Below, piece by piece: positions 9,087 through 17,880 of a stretch of 61,897 nucleotides of DNA. The stretch's first letter is position 1, and each line of letters starts with the position of its first letter. Source of the stretch: Clostridiales bacterium (GTDB taxonomy: Bacteria > Bacillota > Clostridia > Oscillospirales > Oscillospiraceae); contig JAJPWY010000001.1 of the NCBI GenBank assembly GCA_021205725.1, forward strand, positions 1 through 61,897. Reading direction: 5' to 3'. The translations under genes were made by a program, and so were the position numbers. The notes under the pieces are model-generated. The model made no database searches, had not been told where the DNA came from, and worked only from the letters and a program-made list of their open reading frames with translations.

Positions 9087-9548
9087 TTAAAACTCTACAT
9101 AGAGCCGAACCAGGGCTACGTCCTTTTTGCCAAAGGTCTGCTCGCTGCCGTCGGCCAACGTCAGGGTCACGTCTCCCCCGTCGCTGTAGCCGGACAGCAG
9201 GCCCCGGAAGTCCTTGCGTCCCTCCAGGGGTCGGTACAGCCGCAGCTCCACCTCATGGCCCAGAAAGGCACGGAAATGGGCGGGCTTTTTCAGCGGCCGA
9301 TCCGCTCCGGCGGAGGAGACCTCCAGCACATAGCTCCCCTCGATGGGATCCAGCTCATCCAGGGCGTCGCTGAGGGGTCGGCTCACCGCCTCGCACTGGT
9401 TGATATTCACGCCCCCCGGACAGTCGATATACACCCGGAGGAACCAGGTGCCCGCCTCCCGGACGTACTCCACGTCCCACAGGGAGCAGCCCGCCGCCTC
9501 CGCCAGAGGTCTGGCCAGCTCAGCGGCCACTTCGGTCACTTTTTTCAC
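9087..9548 (-). CDS. rimP: Ribosome maturation factor RimP (GTG start)
   Basis: The 153-residue RimP assists maturation of the 30S subunit. It has the two-domain family layout: N-terminal CSLWDVEYVREAGTWFLRVYID, and GSYVLEVSSAGADRPLK before a C-terminal Sm-like domain. The start is GTG with an AGGG site. It is the first gene of the nusA-infB operon, with a sigma-A promoter about 80 bases upstream and a hairpin/T-run just ahead of the start. Confidence 0.93.
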   Translation of the reverse strand: MKKVTEVAAELARPLAEAAGCSLWDVEYVREAGTWFLRVYIDCPGGVNINQCEAVSRPLSDALDELDPIEGSYVLEVSSAGADRPLKKPAHFRAFLGHEVELRLYRPLEGRKDFRGLLSGYSDGGDVTLTLADGSEQTFGKKDVALVRLYVEF

Positions 9549-9565
9549 AGGTATCCCTCATTTTG

Positions 9566-9596
9566 CTCAAAAGAAAGAGCGGGGCAAGCCCCACTC
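9566..9596 (-). terminator. Leader terminator/attenuator of the rimP-nusA-infB operon
   Basis: On the minus strand GAGTGGGG-CTTG-CCCCGCTC forms an 8-bp stem, including one G-U pair that works only in minus-strand RNA, followed directly by TTTCTTTTG. It lies between the promoter at 9626-9654 and the rimP start at 9548, so it can abort operon transcription in the leader. A weak T-run is what NusA-dependent terminators usually show. Confidence 0.65.
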
Positions 9597-9625
9597 TCAG
9601 GTTGATACTATCTTGATACATTTGC

Positions 9626-9654
9626 AGTATAGCACGGACAGGCAGAAATTGCAA
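9626..9654 (-). promoter_or_regulatory. Sigma-A promoter of the rimP-nusA-infB operon
   Basis: TTGCAA, a 17-base spacer and TATACT are read on the minus strand, with TGC directly before the -10 (extended -10). The predicted start would lie near 9619, leaving a leader of about 70 bases. Confidence 0.8.
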
Positions 9655-9714
9655 GGGGATTTTTGGGCGGTTTCGGCTCTTTTCGGAAGTTTTTCACCGG
9701 AAATTTCCCGTCTC

Positions 9715-10086
9715 TCAGCTCTTGTCCTCCGGCTGGAAGGCTACGGCGGCCAGCCAGCCGAACAGGACGGCGGCGGCGATGCCTCCCGCAGCGGCGGCAG
9801 CGCCCCCTGTAAAGGCGCCCAGAACGCCGTCGGACGCCACCGCCTCCCGGACGCCCCGGGCCAGGTTGGAGCCAAAGCCGGTGAGAGGAACGGAGGCCCC
9901 GGCCCCGGCCCAATCAGCAAAGGGGCCATACAGTCCTACCGCCTCCAAAACCACCCCCGCCACCACGAAGGTGGTCAGGATACGGGCAGGGGTCAGACTG
10001 GTGCGATCGATGAGCGTCTGACCCACCAGGCAGATCAGCCCTCCGGCGAGAAATGCTTTGATGCAGTTATAGATGATATCCGTCAT
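9715..10086 (-). CDS. spoVAE: Stage V sporulation protein AE
   Basis: SpoVAE (123 residues) is a small membrane protein of the SpoVA channel, which moves dipicolinic acid across the spore inner membrane. The sequence is hydrophobic with about four membrane segments: AFLAGGLICLVGQTLI, ILTTFVVAGVVLEAVGLY, GFGSNLARGVREAV near the middle, and a C-terminal Gly/Ala-rich helix. The start MTDIIYNCIKAFL has AGGAGG at good spacing; a longer frame upstream is the shadow of spoVAD. It follows spoVAD by 13 bases. No spoVAC accompanies it in the window. Confidence 0.88.
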   Translation of the reverse strand: MTDIIYNCIKAFLAGGLICLVGQTLIDRTSLTPARILTTFVVAGVVLEAVGLYGPFADWAGAGASVPLTGFGSNLARGVREAVASDGVLGAFTGGAAAAAGGIAAAVLFGWLAAVAFQPEDKS

Positions 10087-10099
10087 GTCACATCTCCTC

Positions 10100-11113
10100 C
10101 TATCGCTGGGCGGACAGGGCCACGGCATGGCAGATGCCCGGGATGCTCTCTCCCTGGCCCAGAGCGGTGGGAGAGTGGAGGGCCCCGGTGCCGCAGAACA
10201 GGATATTCTCCCACTGTCCGCTACGCAGTCCCTCCAGCAGCAGTCCGGTGAGCACGGCGGCGGAGCAGCCGCAGCCGGAGCCGCCACAGTGGACGTCCTG
10301 CCTCTCCAGGTCGTAGAGCATCAGCCCGCAGTCGTTGTAGTTGGACAGCTCCACCCCGTCCTGCCCGAACAGCTTCACCACCAGGGCCTGGCCCAGCTTG
10401 CCCAGGTCGCCGGTGACGATGAGGTCGTAGAAGCCGGAGGAGCGTCCCGTGTCCTTCAGGTGGGTGTCAATGGTGTCGTAGGCGGCAGGGGCCATGGCCG
10501 CCCCCATATTGTTGGCGTCCTTGATGCCCCGATCCCGAACACGGCCCACGGTGACATGGGTGACATACGGCCCCGGGCCGTTTTTCGCCAGCACCACCGC
10601 TCCGGCGGCGGTGGCCGTCCACTGGGCGGTGGGAGTTCTCTGTCCTCCGTACTCCAGGGGCGTCCGGTACTGCCGCTCCGCCGTGCAGAAGTGGCTGGAG
10701 GCCACCGCCCCCGTCCACTCCCCAAAGCCTCCGTCCAGCAGCAGGGCAGCCAGGGCCAGGCTCTCCGCCATGGTGGAACAGGCCCCGTAGAGTCCGAAAT
10801 AGGGCGCTCCCGAACTCCGGGCGGCGTAGGAGGTGGCGATGCACTGGTTCGTCAGGTCGCCCCCAAAGAGGGCGTCCAGCGCCCCGGCGGGCTGTCCCGC
10901 CTGCTCCAGGGCCTGGGCCAGGGCCTGCTCCTGCATGACGCTCTCCGCCCGCTCCCAGGTCTTTTCTCCAAAATAGCTGTCCTGTGAGACAGAGCCAAAG
11001 CACCGCCCCAGCGGGCCTTGGCCTTCCTTTTTGCCCACCACGCTGCCCCAGCCCGCCACCGAGGGGGGACAGGCCAGGGCAAAGGTTCTGCTGCCCTGTT
11101 TCTTTGTTTCCAT
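10100..11113 (-). CDS. spoVAD: Stage V sporulation protein AD
   Basis: SpoVAD (337 residues) has a thiolase-like fold and is the soluble dipicolinic-acid-binding component of the SpoVA system, attached to the outer face of the spore inner membrane. Visible family features are the N-terminal FALACPPSVAGWGSVVGKKEGQGPLG, the TWERAES helix, GLYGACSTMAESLALAA (the degenerate thiolase active site) and CGGSGCGCSAAVL near the C-terminus. The chosen ATG is spaced 9 bases from GGGAG; a GTG 15 codons earlier has no site. It is preceded by a strong terminator, so it must have its own, presumably forespore, promoter. Confidence 0.93.
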   Translation of the reverse strand: METKKQGSRTFALACPPSVAGWGSVVGKKEGQGPLGRCFGSVSQDSYFGEKTWERAESVMQEQALAQALEQAGQPAGALDALFGGDLTNQCIATSYAARSSGAPYFGLYGACSTMAESLALAALLLDGGFGEWTGAVASSHFCTAERQYRTPLEYGGQRTPTAQWTATAAGAVVLAKNGPGPYVTHVTVGRVRDRGIKDANNMGAAMAPAAYDTIDTHLKDTGRSSGFYDLIVTGDLGKLGQALVVKLFGQDGVELSNYNDCGLMLYDLERQDVHCGGSGCGCSAAVLTGLLLEGLRSGQWENILFCGTGALHSPTALGQGESIPGICHAVALSAQR

Positions 11114-11169
11114 CCACATTCGCTCCCTTCTGTGAAGGAAGTTTGCCCGGCGGAGCACAAATTATGTAA

Positions 11170-11221
11170 AAAGGGCAAAATATCACCGCACAGAATGGCG
11201 AAATGCGTTCTGTGCGGTGAT
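11170..11221 (-). terminator. Rho-independent terminator after the YczE-like gene
   Basis: A perfect 14-bp stem, ATCACCGCACAGAA with its complement and a 12-base loop, is followed on the minus strand by ATTTTGCCCTTTTT. It isolates spoVAD-spoVAE from the upstream gene. Confidence 0.88.
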
Positions 11222-11228
11222 GTCATAT

Positions 11229-11906
11229 CTATTTCCTTTGGAAGATCTTTTCTCCCACCCGGCCCAGCGGCTTGTTGATCTGCCGGGAGACAGTGCCCAC
11301 GAACAGCGCAGCGGCGATTGTTCCCTCCCGGACGCCATACAGCCCGTGCAGGAGCAGCAGGGACAGGACGCAGGCTGTCACCACCAGCGACACGTCGAAG
11401 ATCACCTTCATGGTGCCGAACTTGACCGGCGCGACCTGGCAGATGGCCAGCACCAGTCCCTCTCCGGCCAGCGTCACCACGTTCGCCGTCACCTCGAAGC
11501 TCACGCCCACCGCCACCAGAAGGATACCGACGATGCAGAAAAACCACTGCATGGCGTAGCCGCTGCACTCCAGCCCGCCCAGCGCCCACACGGCGAAATC
11601 CGTCATATATCCAAAGACGATCGCCACGGCGAGCTGCAACAGCTGCACCGGCTGATACCTTCGGCGAAGGATGACGATCTGCAGCAGGATAAAGACACAG
11701 TGCATCAGAATGGTCACATTCCCCACCGTCAGAGGCAGGGCCTCGCTCAATACATACGGGACGCTGGATATGGGCGAGGTGCCCAGGCCCGCCTTGATGG
11801 AGAAGGCCACACCAAAGGCCATGATAAGGAGGCCCACCAGTAAAAACAGATAGCGCCTCACCTGCCTGATCTCTTCTCCTGACCTGTTCTCCTCTGTTCT
11901 GCTCAT
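11229..11906 (-). CDS. YczE/YyaS/YitT-like integral membrane protein
   Basis: The 225-residue protein has about five membrane segments, beginning YLFLLVGLLIMAFGVAFSIKAGLGTSPISSVPYVLS, a pattern shared by the YczE/YyaS/YitT-like family of unknown function. In some Firmicutes members lie near transporter or regulator genes, which does not fix a role. The ATG has GGAAGGATG just upstream. It is followed by its own terminator and preceded by the M42 peptidase gene about 70 bases away on the same strand. An 11-base tandem duplication lies just upstream of the start. Confidence 0.7.
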   Translation of the reverse strand: MSRTEENRSGEEIRQVRRYLFLLVGLLIMAFGVAFSIKAGLGTSPISSVPYVLSEALPLTVGNVTILMHCVFILLQIVILRRRYQPVQLLQLAVAIVFGYMTDFAVWALGGLECSGYAMQWFFCIVGILLVAVGVSFEVTANVVTLAGEGLVLAICQVAPVKFGTMKVIFDVSLVVTACVLSLLLLHGLYGVREGTIAAALFVGTVSRQINKPLGRVGEKIFQRK

Positions 11907-11922
11907 CGATCATCCTTCCCTT

Positions 11923-11944
11923 GCTTTCGTTCTGCTTTCGTTCT
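11923..11944. repeat. 11-bp tandem duplication (GCTTTCGTTCT x2)
   Basis: Two exact head-to-tail copies of an 11-base unit lie between the M42 peptidase stop and the YczE-like start. It may be slippage; it leaves the start and ribosome binding site intact. Confidence 0.8.
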
Positions 11945-11974
11945 GTGGTCACGCCCTGACGGTGTGCTTCCCAC

Positions 11975-13006
11975 TCAGAGGATGTAACTCAGCACCAGCG
12001 CCCCGGTGTTTTTCAGGCCGTCCAGGTGGGTGCGCTCATAGCCGTGGCTGTTGGCGGTGCCGGGACCGATGGCGGCGTGGCGGACGTCGTGTCCCGCCAC
12101 CAGGGAGACATTGGCGTCGGTGCCGTAGTGAGGGGTGAAGATGTCCATGACATAGTCCACCCCGTTGTCGATGGCCGCCCGGCGGAGCTCGCTGGTCATC
12201 TCCCAGTGATAGGGATACCGGGAGTCCTTGGCGAAGATGGATACCTTCCGCTCGTCGGAGTTCTGCTCCGGGCCGGTGGGGGCGATATCGATGGCCAGGA
12301 TGTCCCGCACCCCCTCCGGCAGCCAGGAGGTGCCGTGGCCGATCTCCTCATACATGGAGAAGTAAGCCAGCACCTTCCGCCGTGGGGTCAGGCCGTTGTC
12401 CTTCAGGTATTTGATGCACCCCAGAAGCACGGCAGCGCAGGCCTTGTCGTCCACAAAGCGGGACTTGACATAGCCGTTGGACAGGGTGAACCGGGGCTCC
12501 AGAGCGATCACGTCCCCGGTCTCCACCCCCAGGGCCTTTGTCTCGGCGGCGGAGGCCACCGGCTCGTCCAGAACCACGCAGACGTTCTTCCGGAAATCTC
12601 CCGCCGCCTGGCGCAGCTCCTCCTCGGTGACATGGACGGAGTTGGGTGTGCGGCAGACGGTGCCGGTGTACACCGCCCCGTCCCGGGTGTGGATGCGGAC
12701 GTTCTCCCCCACGGAATAGAAAGGGTACAGCCCGCCCACCGGGCAGACGTTCAGGGTGCCGTCGGCGTTCACGTGGCGCACCATCAGGCCGATGTCGTCC
12801 AGGTGGGCGGTGATGACCAGAGGGTCTCCCTCCCCGCCCAGGTCGGCCAGGACGCCGCCCTTGTGGGTGACGTGAACCGGGCAGCCCAGCGTCTCCAACT
12901 GAGCGACAACGCAGTTCTGAACCTGGCGGAACTGTCCGGTGGTGCTGTCGATGGAAAGTAGCGTCCGGAACCGCTCCAGGCAGTCGTTCATATCGATCTC
13001 ATACAT
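11975..13006 (-). CDS. M42-family metalloaminopeptidase
   Basis: The 343-residue protein resembles M42 (tetrahedral aminopeptidase/cellulase M) enzymes, dinuclear metal peptidases that trim short peptides in the cytoplasm. The expected ligands are visible in order: TAHLDDIGL (His, Asp), SRFVDDKACAAV (bridging Asp), MYEEIGHG (Glu base and Glu ligand), AIDIAPT (Asp) and NSHGYERTH (His). The start MYEIDMNDCLERF has AAGGAGAG upstream; the open frame continues 120 codons further, but that stretch has no site and overlaps the neighbouring ABC gene. A near-consensus promoter precedes it. Confidence 0.9.
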   Translation of the reverse strand: MYEIDMNDCLERFRTLLSIDSTTGQFRQVQNCVVAQLETLGCPVHVTHKGGVLADLGGEGDPLVITAHLDDIGLMVRHVNADGTLNVCPVGGLYPFYSVGENVRIHTRDGAVYTGTVCRTPNSVHVTEEELRQAAGDFRKNVCVVLDEPVASAAETKALGVETGDVIALEPRFTLSNGYVKSRFVDDKACAAVLLGCIKYLKDNGLTPRRKVLAYFSMYEEIGHGTSWLPEGVRDILAIDIAPTGPEQNSDERKVSIFAKDSRYPYHWEMTSELRRAAIDNGVDYVMDIFTPHYGTDANVSLVAGHDVRHAAIGPGTANSHGYERTHLDGLKNTGALVLSYIL

Positions 13007-13040
13007 GGAAAGCTCTCCTTTTGGGTAGATGGTCGGTTCT

Positions 13041-13069
13041 ATTATAATGCGAATACGCAAAAGAGGCAA
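13041..13069 (-). promoter_or_regulatory. Promoter of the M42 peptidase gene
   Basis: TTGCCT, a 17-base spacer and TATAAT are read on the minus strand, 35 bases before the M42 start codon. Confidence 0.75.
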
Positions 13070-13077
13070 GCCACAAT

Positions 13078-13118
13078 AACAGGCAGGAGCCCGGGGAAGG
13101 CCCGGTCTCCTGCCTGTT
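13078..13118 (-). terminator. Hairpin after the giant ABC gene
   Basis: A 12-bp stem, AACAGGCAGGAG with its complement, has a GC-rich loop that can pair further. No T-run follows on the minus strand, so termination efficiency is uncertain; it may instead protect the 3' end. Confidence 0.45.
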
Positions 13119-13143
13119 GTCTGTTGTGTCGCTGTTACATGTC

Positions 13144-16100
13144 TTATTCTGTCCGCAGGGCTGTCACCGGATCCTTCTTGGCCGCCTGTCCCGAGGGGAT
13201 CAGTCCGCCGATGAAGGTCAGAACCATGCTCAGGGCCACCAGAATGGCCGCATTGGAGAAGGTCAGGACGGCGTTGATGTCGGTGGAGCCTGCCACGGAG
13301 TGGACCACTGCATTGATGGGTATGAGCAGCAGCTCCGATAGCCCCACGCCCAACAGTCCGGCGCACAGGCCGATGATAAGGGTCTCTGCGTTGAAGATCT
13401 GGGAGATGTTCCCCTTGGAGGCGCCGATGGCACGGAGGATGCCGATCTCTCTGGTGCGCTCCAGCACGGAGATATAGGTGATGACGCCGATCATAATGGA
13501 GGAGACGATGAGGGAGATAGAGACAAAGGCGATGAGCACATAGGAGATGACGTCCATAATGGTGGTGACGGAGGACATCATGGTGCCTACGGTATCCGTG
13601 TAGGTGATCACGTCGTCCTCATCGCCCGCTGCCCGCTTCAGCTCGTTGTAGTTGTCCAGGATGGCCAGAACCTCGTCCTTGCTGTCAAAGTCCTTGGGGT
13701 AGAGGTCGATCTCCTCGAGACCGTTCTCGTCCAAATAGCCCAGGCTCTCCAGGGCGCTCTCATAAGAGGTCGAACCGGAGGAGCTCAGAGAGGTCATGAT
13801 CTCCATCAGCTCGTCGCTGTCCAGGTTGAACTCGAAGGCGTCTGCCAAGGCGTCCTCGTCGATCTGCAGGGCGTCCTCCATACTGTCAGCCAGCTCATCC
13901 ATCATGTCGTTCATGGCGGTCTCCATGCTGTCAGCCAGCTGATCCACCACCTCGCTCATCACGGACTCCATGGTGGAGGACAGGGCGGAGGTGATCTGGC
14001 TCTCCAGACCGGCCATCTGTTCTGTAATGGCGGCGGTGATCTGCTCCTGCAGGGCTGCCATTTGAGCGGTCATGGCAACGGTGATCTGCGTCTCAAGCGA
14101 GGCCATCTGGCTCTCCATAGCGGACATGACTGCCTCGGTAAGCGCTTCCGTATAGGCGGCCATGACCGTCTGGGTGTAGGTCTGGACGATGTTGGTCAGC
14201 TGCTCCTCCAGACCGGACAGATCCAGCATGCTCATGAGCCCGGCGGACATGAGCGCCGTGGCCTCGTCCGAGACCAGGTAATCGGAAAAGCCCTCTCTGA
14301 CGCTCTCCACCGTAGTCAGGTCATTCTCGGCGGCGTAATTTGCGTACCCGTTGGCCAGGGTGGAGGCAATCTCATCCATCTGCTCATCGGTGATGGTGAT
14401 GTCGCCGCTGACGGTGATGTGGCTCTCCGCCCAGCTGTCAAAAATGCTCTGGGCCCGGCCGGTAGCCAGGTAGTCCGCCGTGGAGACGGAGGGCGTCTCG
14501 CCGTCCTCCTCGCTGTCACCGGAGTCTACCTGCTCCGCCACATAGCTCTCGTAGTCAGAGACGATGCTGCTGAGCATCTCGTCCAGGCCATCGGAGGAGA
14601 TGGAGACCTCGCCGTTTTCCTCCATGATCTCAATGAGCAGCTCCGAGAGGGTGTTCTTGGCTGCGTCGCTGGTCAGATAGGTGGAGAAGTCCTCCGCCAG
14701 ATCGGAATAGGTCGCCAGACTGTTGGCCTCGGCGTAATCTTCATAGCCTGACAGGATGCTGGAGGCCAGGGCTGCCACCGCCTCCGGGGAGACGTTGATG
14801 GAAACGCCCTCCATCAGACTGCTCATGTCGATCTCCCCCAGCTCGGACAGGTCGATGTCTGACAGGTCGATGTCAGACAGGTCGATGTCACTGAGATCCA
14901 GGTCAAAGTCCAGCTCCATCCCGGACAGGTCGATATCGGTCATGTCGATGCCGGAGAGATCCATGTCGGAGAGATCCAGATTCAGATCCATGTCATCAAA
15001 GTCCACTACATCGGACAGATCCAGGGAATCCGCATCCAGGTTGAAGGAGTCCGACAGGTCGATCGAGTCGGTAAGGCTGTCGAGGTCAAAGGCGTCCTGG
15101 AGGGCGTCCGTGTCGATGTCGAACAGGGTCTCCAGGTCAAAATCGTTGTCGCCGTCCTCCCCGAAGGGCTCACCGGTGAGCACGTTGGTGTCTGGGTCGG
15201 CTATCTGGGCCTGGACGATCTCGCTCTTCTCCGCCAACTCGGAGACGTGGGTGACCAAAGAGGGGAGGTAGTTGATGCCGGAGGACAGGGCGGCGCTGAC
15301 GGCGTCCTCTGCGGGCTGGACGATGCCCACGATGGTCAGATCCTCTCCGTTGGTCACCAGGTTCAGCATATAGTCATCGTCGTCCGTCTTGTCCACCCAC
15401 AGCTCGTATTCGCTGTCGTACTGGTAGTAGTCCGCGGCGCTGACCAGTTTAAAGGTCAGGCCCAGCACCTCGTCATAGGTGAAGGAGTCATATTCCTCTG
15501 TGACGACAGCATCCTCACCATTGATGAACTGATCCAGCAAATCCTCCAGAATGGAGTAGTCCGCCAGGCCCAGAGTGTACATCACGATGTCGCTGATGCT
15601 CCCATTGGAGGAGAGCACCAGGACGCACTCGTTGTAGTTCTCCGGCCAGCGCCCCGCCAGAACGTCGTACTGGTCGATATACAGGTTCTCGTTCTCCGGC
15701 ATCTGATAGAACACATTCACGCTGGTCATGGAGGCCATCATGGTGCTGGACATAATAGTGGAGCCCATCCCCATAAGGGAGGTGATGGTGGTATCCGGGT
15801 GTACCTGGCGGTACTCGTCGTCCTCCAGCGAATAAATCTGAGGCTCCACGCCATAGATGTACTCGATGGCCTTGACATAGTCCCAGATGTCACTCTCTCC
15901 GCTCTCCAGGTACTCCTTCAGCGGAGGCAGGTTGTTGCTCCCCATGATGGAGCCCAGGCTGGAAACCAGTTCGGTGACGGTGATGGTGTCCGTGTCGTTC
16001 TCCTCTGTGATACTGGAGGCGAGGCCGGTACCAACCTCCATCATGGATGATAGGTCTATGGCGCTGGTCGTCACCTGAACTGGATATTCCGACAGCGTCT

Positions 16101-16995
16101 CCTCCTCAATAGAGCCAATATAGTCGTTGACGCCGGTGGAGATGGCCAAAATCAGGGCGATACCGATAATGCCAATGGAGCCGGCAAAGGCGGTCAGCAG
16201 CGTTCGGGCCCTTTTTGTACCCAGGTTGTTGAAGGACAGGGCCAGGGAGGTGAAAAAGGACATGGAGGACTTCCCCATGTTTTTGTGGACAGGGGGGGCC
16301 GTCGCCGCAGCATCCACAACATATGGAGCGGTGTCGCTCTGAATCTTCCCGTCCCGGAGGCGGACGATCCGGGTGGCGTATTTCTCCGCCAGCTCCGGGT
16401 TGTGGGTCACCATGACCACCAGCCGATCCTTCGCCACCTCCTTCAGCAGCTCCATGACCTGGATACTGGTGTCCGAGTCAAGAGCGCCGGTGGGCTCGTC
16501 GGCCAGGAGGATGTCCGGGTTGTTGATGAGCGCCCGGGCCAGGGCCACCCGCTGCATCTGTCCGCCAGACATCTGGTTGGGCTTCTTGTGGAGCTGATCG
16601 CCCAGGCCCACCTTTTTCAGCGCCTCCACCGCCCGCTTTCTCCGCTCGGACTTGGAGACGCCGGAGATGGTCAGGGCCAGCTCTACGTTGGCCAGGATGG
16701 TCTGATGGGGGATAAGGTTATAGCTCTGGAACACAAAGCCGATGGTGTGGTTCCGGTAGGAATCCCAGTCCCGGTCGGTGTACTTCTTCGTGGAGATACC
16801 GTTGATGACAAGGTCGCCGCTGTCGTACCGATCCAGGCCGCCGATGATGTTCAGCAGTGTGGTCTTGCCCGACCCGCTGGGGCCGAGGATGGCCACAAAT
16901 TCGTTGTCCCGGAGGTTCAGGCTGACGTCGTCCAGGGCGGTCTGCACCAGGTCGCCCGTCCGGTACGTCTTGTTGATACCCTTTAATTGGAGCAT
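13144..16995 (-). CDS. Fused ABC ATPase/FtsX-type permease with giant extracellular region
   Basis: One 1283-residue chain joins a MacB/LolD-type ATPase to a permease. Residues 1-230 carry Walker A GPSGSGKT (38-45), the signature [15 protein letters not shown] and Walker [14 protein letters not shown] first membrane helix (about 262-285, [15 protein letters not shown]) is followed by roughly 870 extracellular residues, and FtsX-type helices close the protein from about 1160. The extracellular part holds Asp-Leu-Ser-Asp repeats (nucleotides 14800-15120) and long Met/Gln/Ala-rich amphipathic helices (nucleotides 13850-14200). Such transporters are mechanotransmission systems acting on envelope substrates rather than ordinary pumps. 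Its substrate is unknown. It is divergent from a two-component system that may control it. Confidence 0.88.
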   Translation of the reverse strand: MLQLKGINKTYRTGDLVQTALDDVSLNLRDNEFVAILGPSGSGKTTLLNIIGGLDRYDSGDLVINGISTKKYTDRDWDSYRNHTIGFVFQSYNLIPHQTILANVELALTISGVSKSERRKRAVEALKKVGLGDQLHKKPNQMSGGQMQRVALARALINNPDILLADEPTGALDSDTSIQVMELLKEVAKDRLVVMVTHNPELAEKYATRIVRLRDGKIQSDTAPYVVDAAATAPPVHKNMGKSSMSFFTSLALSFNNLGTKRARTLLTAFAGSIGIIGIALILAISTGVNDYIGSIEEETLSEYPVQVTTSAIDLSSMMEVGTGLASSITEENDTDTITVTELVSSLGSIMGSNNLPPLKEYLESGESDIWDYVKAIEYIYGVEPQIYSLEDDEYRQVHPDTTITSLMGMGSTIMSSTMMASMTSVNVFYQMPENENLYIDQYDVLAGRWPENYNECVLVLSSNGSISDIVMYTLGLADYSILEDLLDQFINGEDAVVTEEYDSFTYDEVLGLTFKLVSAADYYQYDSEYELWVDKTDDDDYMLNLVTNGEDLTIVGIVQPAEDAVSAALSSGINYLPSLVTHVSELAEKSEIVQAQIADPDTNVLTGEPFGEDGDNDFDLETLFDIDTDALQDAFDLDSLTDSIDLSDSFNLDADSLDLSDVVDFDDMDLNLDLSDMDLSGIDMTDIDLSGMELDFDLDLSDIDLSDIDLSDIDLSELGEIDMSSLMEGVSINVSPEAVAALASSILSGYEDYAEANSLATYSDLAEDFSTYLTSDAAKNTLSELLIEIMEENGEVSISSDGLDEMLSSIVSDYESYVAEQVDSGDSEEDGETPSVSTADYLATGRAQSIFDSWAESHITVSGDITITDEQMDEIASTLANGYANYAAENDLTTVESVREGFSDYLVSDEATALMSAGLMSMLDLSGLEEQLTNIVQTYTQTVMAAYTEALTEAVMSAMESQMASLETQITVAMTAQMAALQEQITAAITEQMAGLESQITSALSSTMESVMSEVVDQLADSMETAMNDMMDELADSMEDALQIDEDALADAFEFNLDSDELMEIMTSLSSSGSTSYESALESLGYLDENGLEEIDLYPKDFDSKDEVLAILDNYNELKRAAGDEDDVITYTDTVGTMMSSVTTIMDVISYVLIAFVSISLIVSSIMIGVITYISVLERTREIGILRAIGASKGNISQIFNAETLIIGLCAGLLGVGLSELLLIPINAVVHSVAGSTDINAVLTFSNAAILVALSMVLTFIGGLIPSGQAAKKDPVTALRTE
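14846..14890 (-). repeat. Three tandem 15-bp units coding Asp-Ile-Asp-Leu-Ser
   Basis: Three nearly identical copies of GACAGGTCGATGTC+1 lie within the ABC extracellular region and encode a five-residue DIDLS unit. More diverged units extend on both sides to about 15100. Confidence 0.85.
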
Positions 16996-17133
16996 AGCTG
17001 TTTCTCCTTTATTTCAGTTTCGGCGTATTCTAGCATACCAAGATAAACTTTGGAACAAGGAAAAATGAACGAAGTGTAAATAGCTGTTCCCCATTTTCCC
17101 GGATTTGTTTATCTCTGCGTGTCGTTTCCATGC

Positions 17134-17139
17134 TATAAT
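17134..17139 (+). promoter_or_regulatory. -10 box before the OmpR-type regulator
   Basis: A perfect TATAAT preceded by TGC lies about 58 bases before the regulator start. No clear -35 box stands at 17 bases, which suggests an extended -10 or activator-dependent promoter. Confidence 0.45.
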
Positions 17140-17196
17140 ATGATATTAGATTACACCCCCCGGCAGGAGCGGAGGGCGACAGGGAGGCGCATCGGT

Positions 17197-17880
17197 ATGT
17201 TTCACATTCTGGTGGTAGAGGACAATCCGGATATGCGGGAGCTGTTCTGCACCGTGCTGGACGAGAGCGGCTATCAGTCCGTCCCCGCCGCCGATGGGGT
17301 GGAGGCTCTGGCGGTGATGGAGCGGGAGTACATCGACCTGATCGTGGCGGACATTATGATGCCCCGCATGGACGGCTACGAGCTGACCCGTTCTCTCCGG
17401 GAGGCGGGGTACGATCTTCCCATCCTGATGGTCACGGCAAAGGATCAGTTTGAGGATATGCAGCGGGGGTTCCGGTCGGGCACGGACGACTATATGGTCA
17501 AGCCCATCAACGTCCGGGAGCTGGTGCTCCGGGTGGAGGCCCTGCTCCGCCGGGCGAGGATCTCCAGCGAAAAAAAGATCGTCGTAGGCTCCACCGTCCT
17601 GGACTATGACGCCCTGACCGTGACCTGCAACGGGAGGACGACCACCCTGCCTCAGAAGGAGTTCTACCTGCTCTACAAGCTGCTGTCCTATCCGGGCAAA
17701 ATTTTCACCCGGCAACAGCTGATGGACGAGATCTGGGGAATGTTCTCCGAGTCGGATGAGCGTACGGTCAACACCCACATCAACCGGCTGCGGGAACGGT
17801 TTTCCGACTGTCGGGACTTCCAGATTGTGACCGTACGGGGACTGGGCTATAAGGCGGTGAAATGTACAGATGAATCATAA
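17197..17880 (+). CDS. OmpR-family response regulator
   Basis: The 227-residue regulator has a receiver domain (MFHILVVEDNPDMREL, phospho-acceptor Asp in LIVADIMMPRMDG, Lys in MVKPINVREL) and a winged-helix DNA-binding domain (about 130-225, ending VTVRGLGYKA). The ATG follows AGGGAGG; the 26 codons of open frame upstream contain the promoter and are not coding. It overlaps the kinase gene by 11 bases, so both are made from one message. Its likely targets are its own operon and the divergent giant ABC gene; this is inferred from position. Confidence 0.93.
   Translation: MFHILVVEDNPDMRELFCTVLDESGYQSVPAADGVEALAVMEREYIDLIVADIMMPRMDGYELTRSLREAGYDLPILMVTAKDQFEDMQRGFRSGTDDYMVKPINVRELVLRVEALLRRARISSEKKIVVGSTVLDYDALTVTCNGRTTTLPQKEFYLLYKLLSYPGKIFTRQQLMDEIWGMFSESDERTVNTHINRLRERFSDCRDFQIVTVRGLGYKAVKCTDES

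Noticed and set aside
10852-11952. 366-codon minus-strand frame running across the YczE-like gene into spoVAD
   Set aside because: It crosses a strong terminator and lies in a different frame from both real genes.
13007-13366. 120-codon N-terminal extension of the M42 peptidase
   Set aside because: It contains the peptidase promoter and overlaps the ABC gene; the ATG at 13006 has a good ribosome binding site and the family start.
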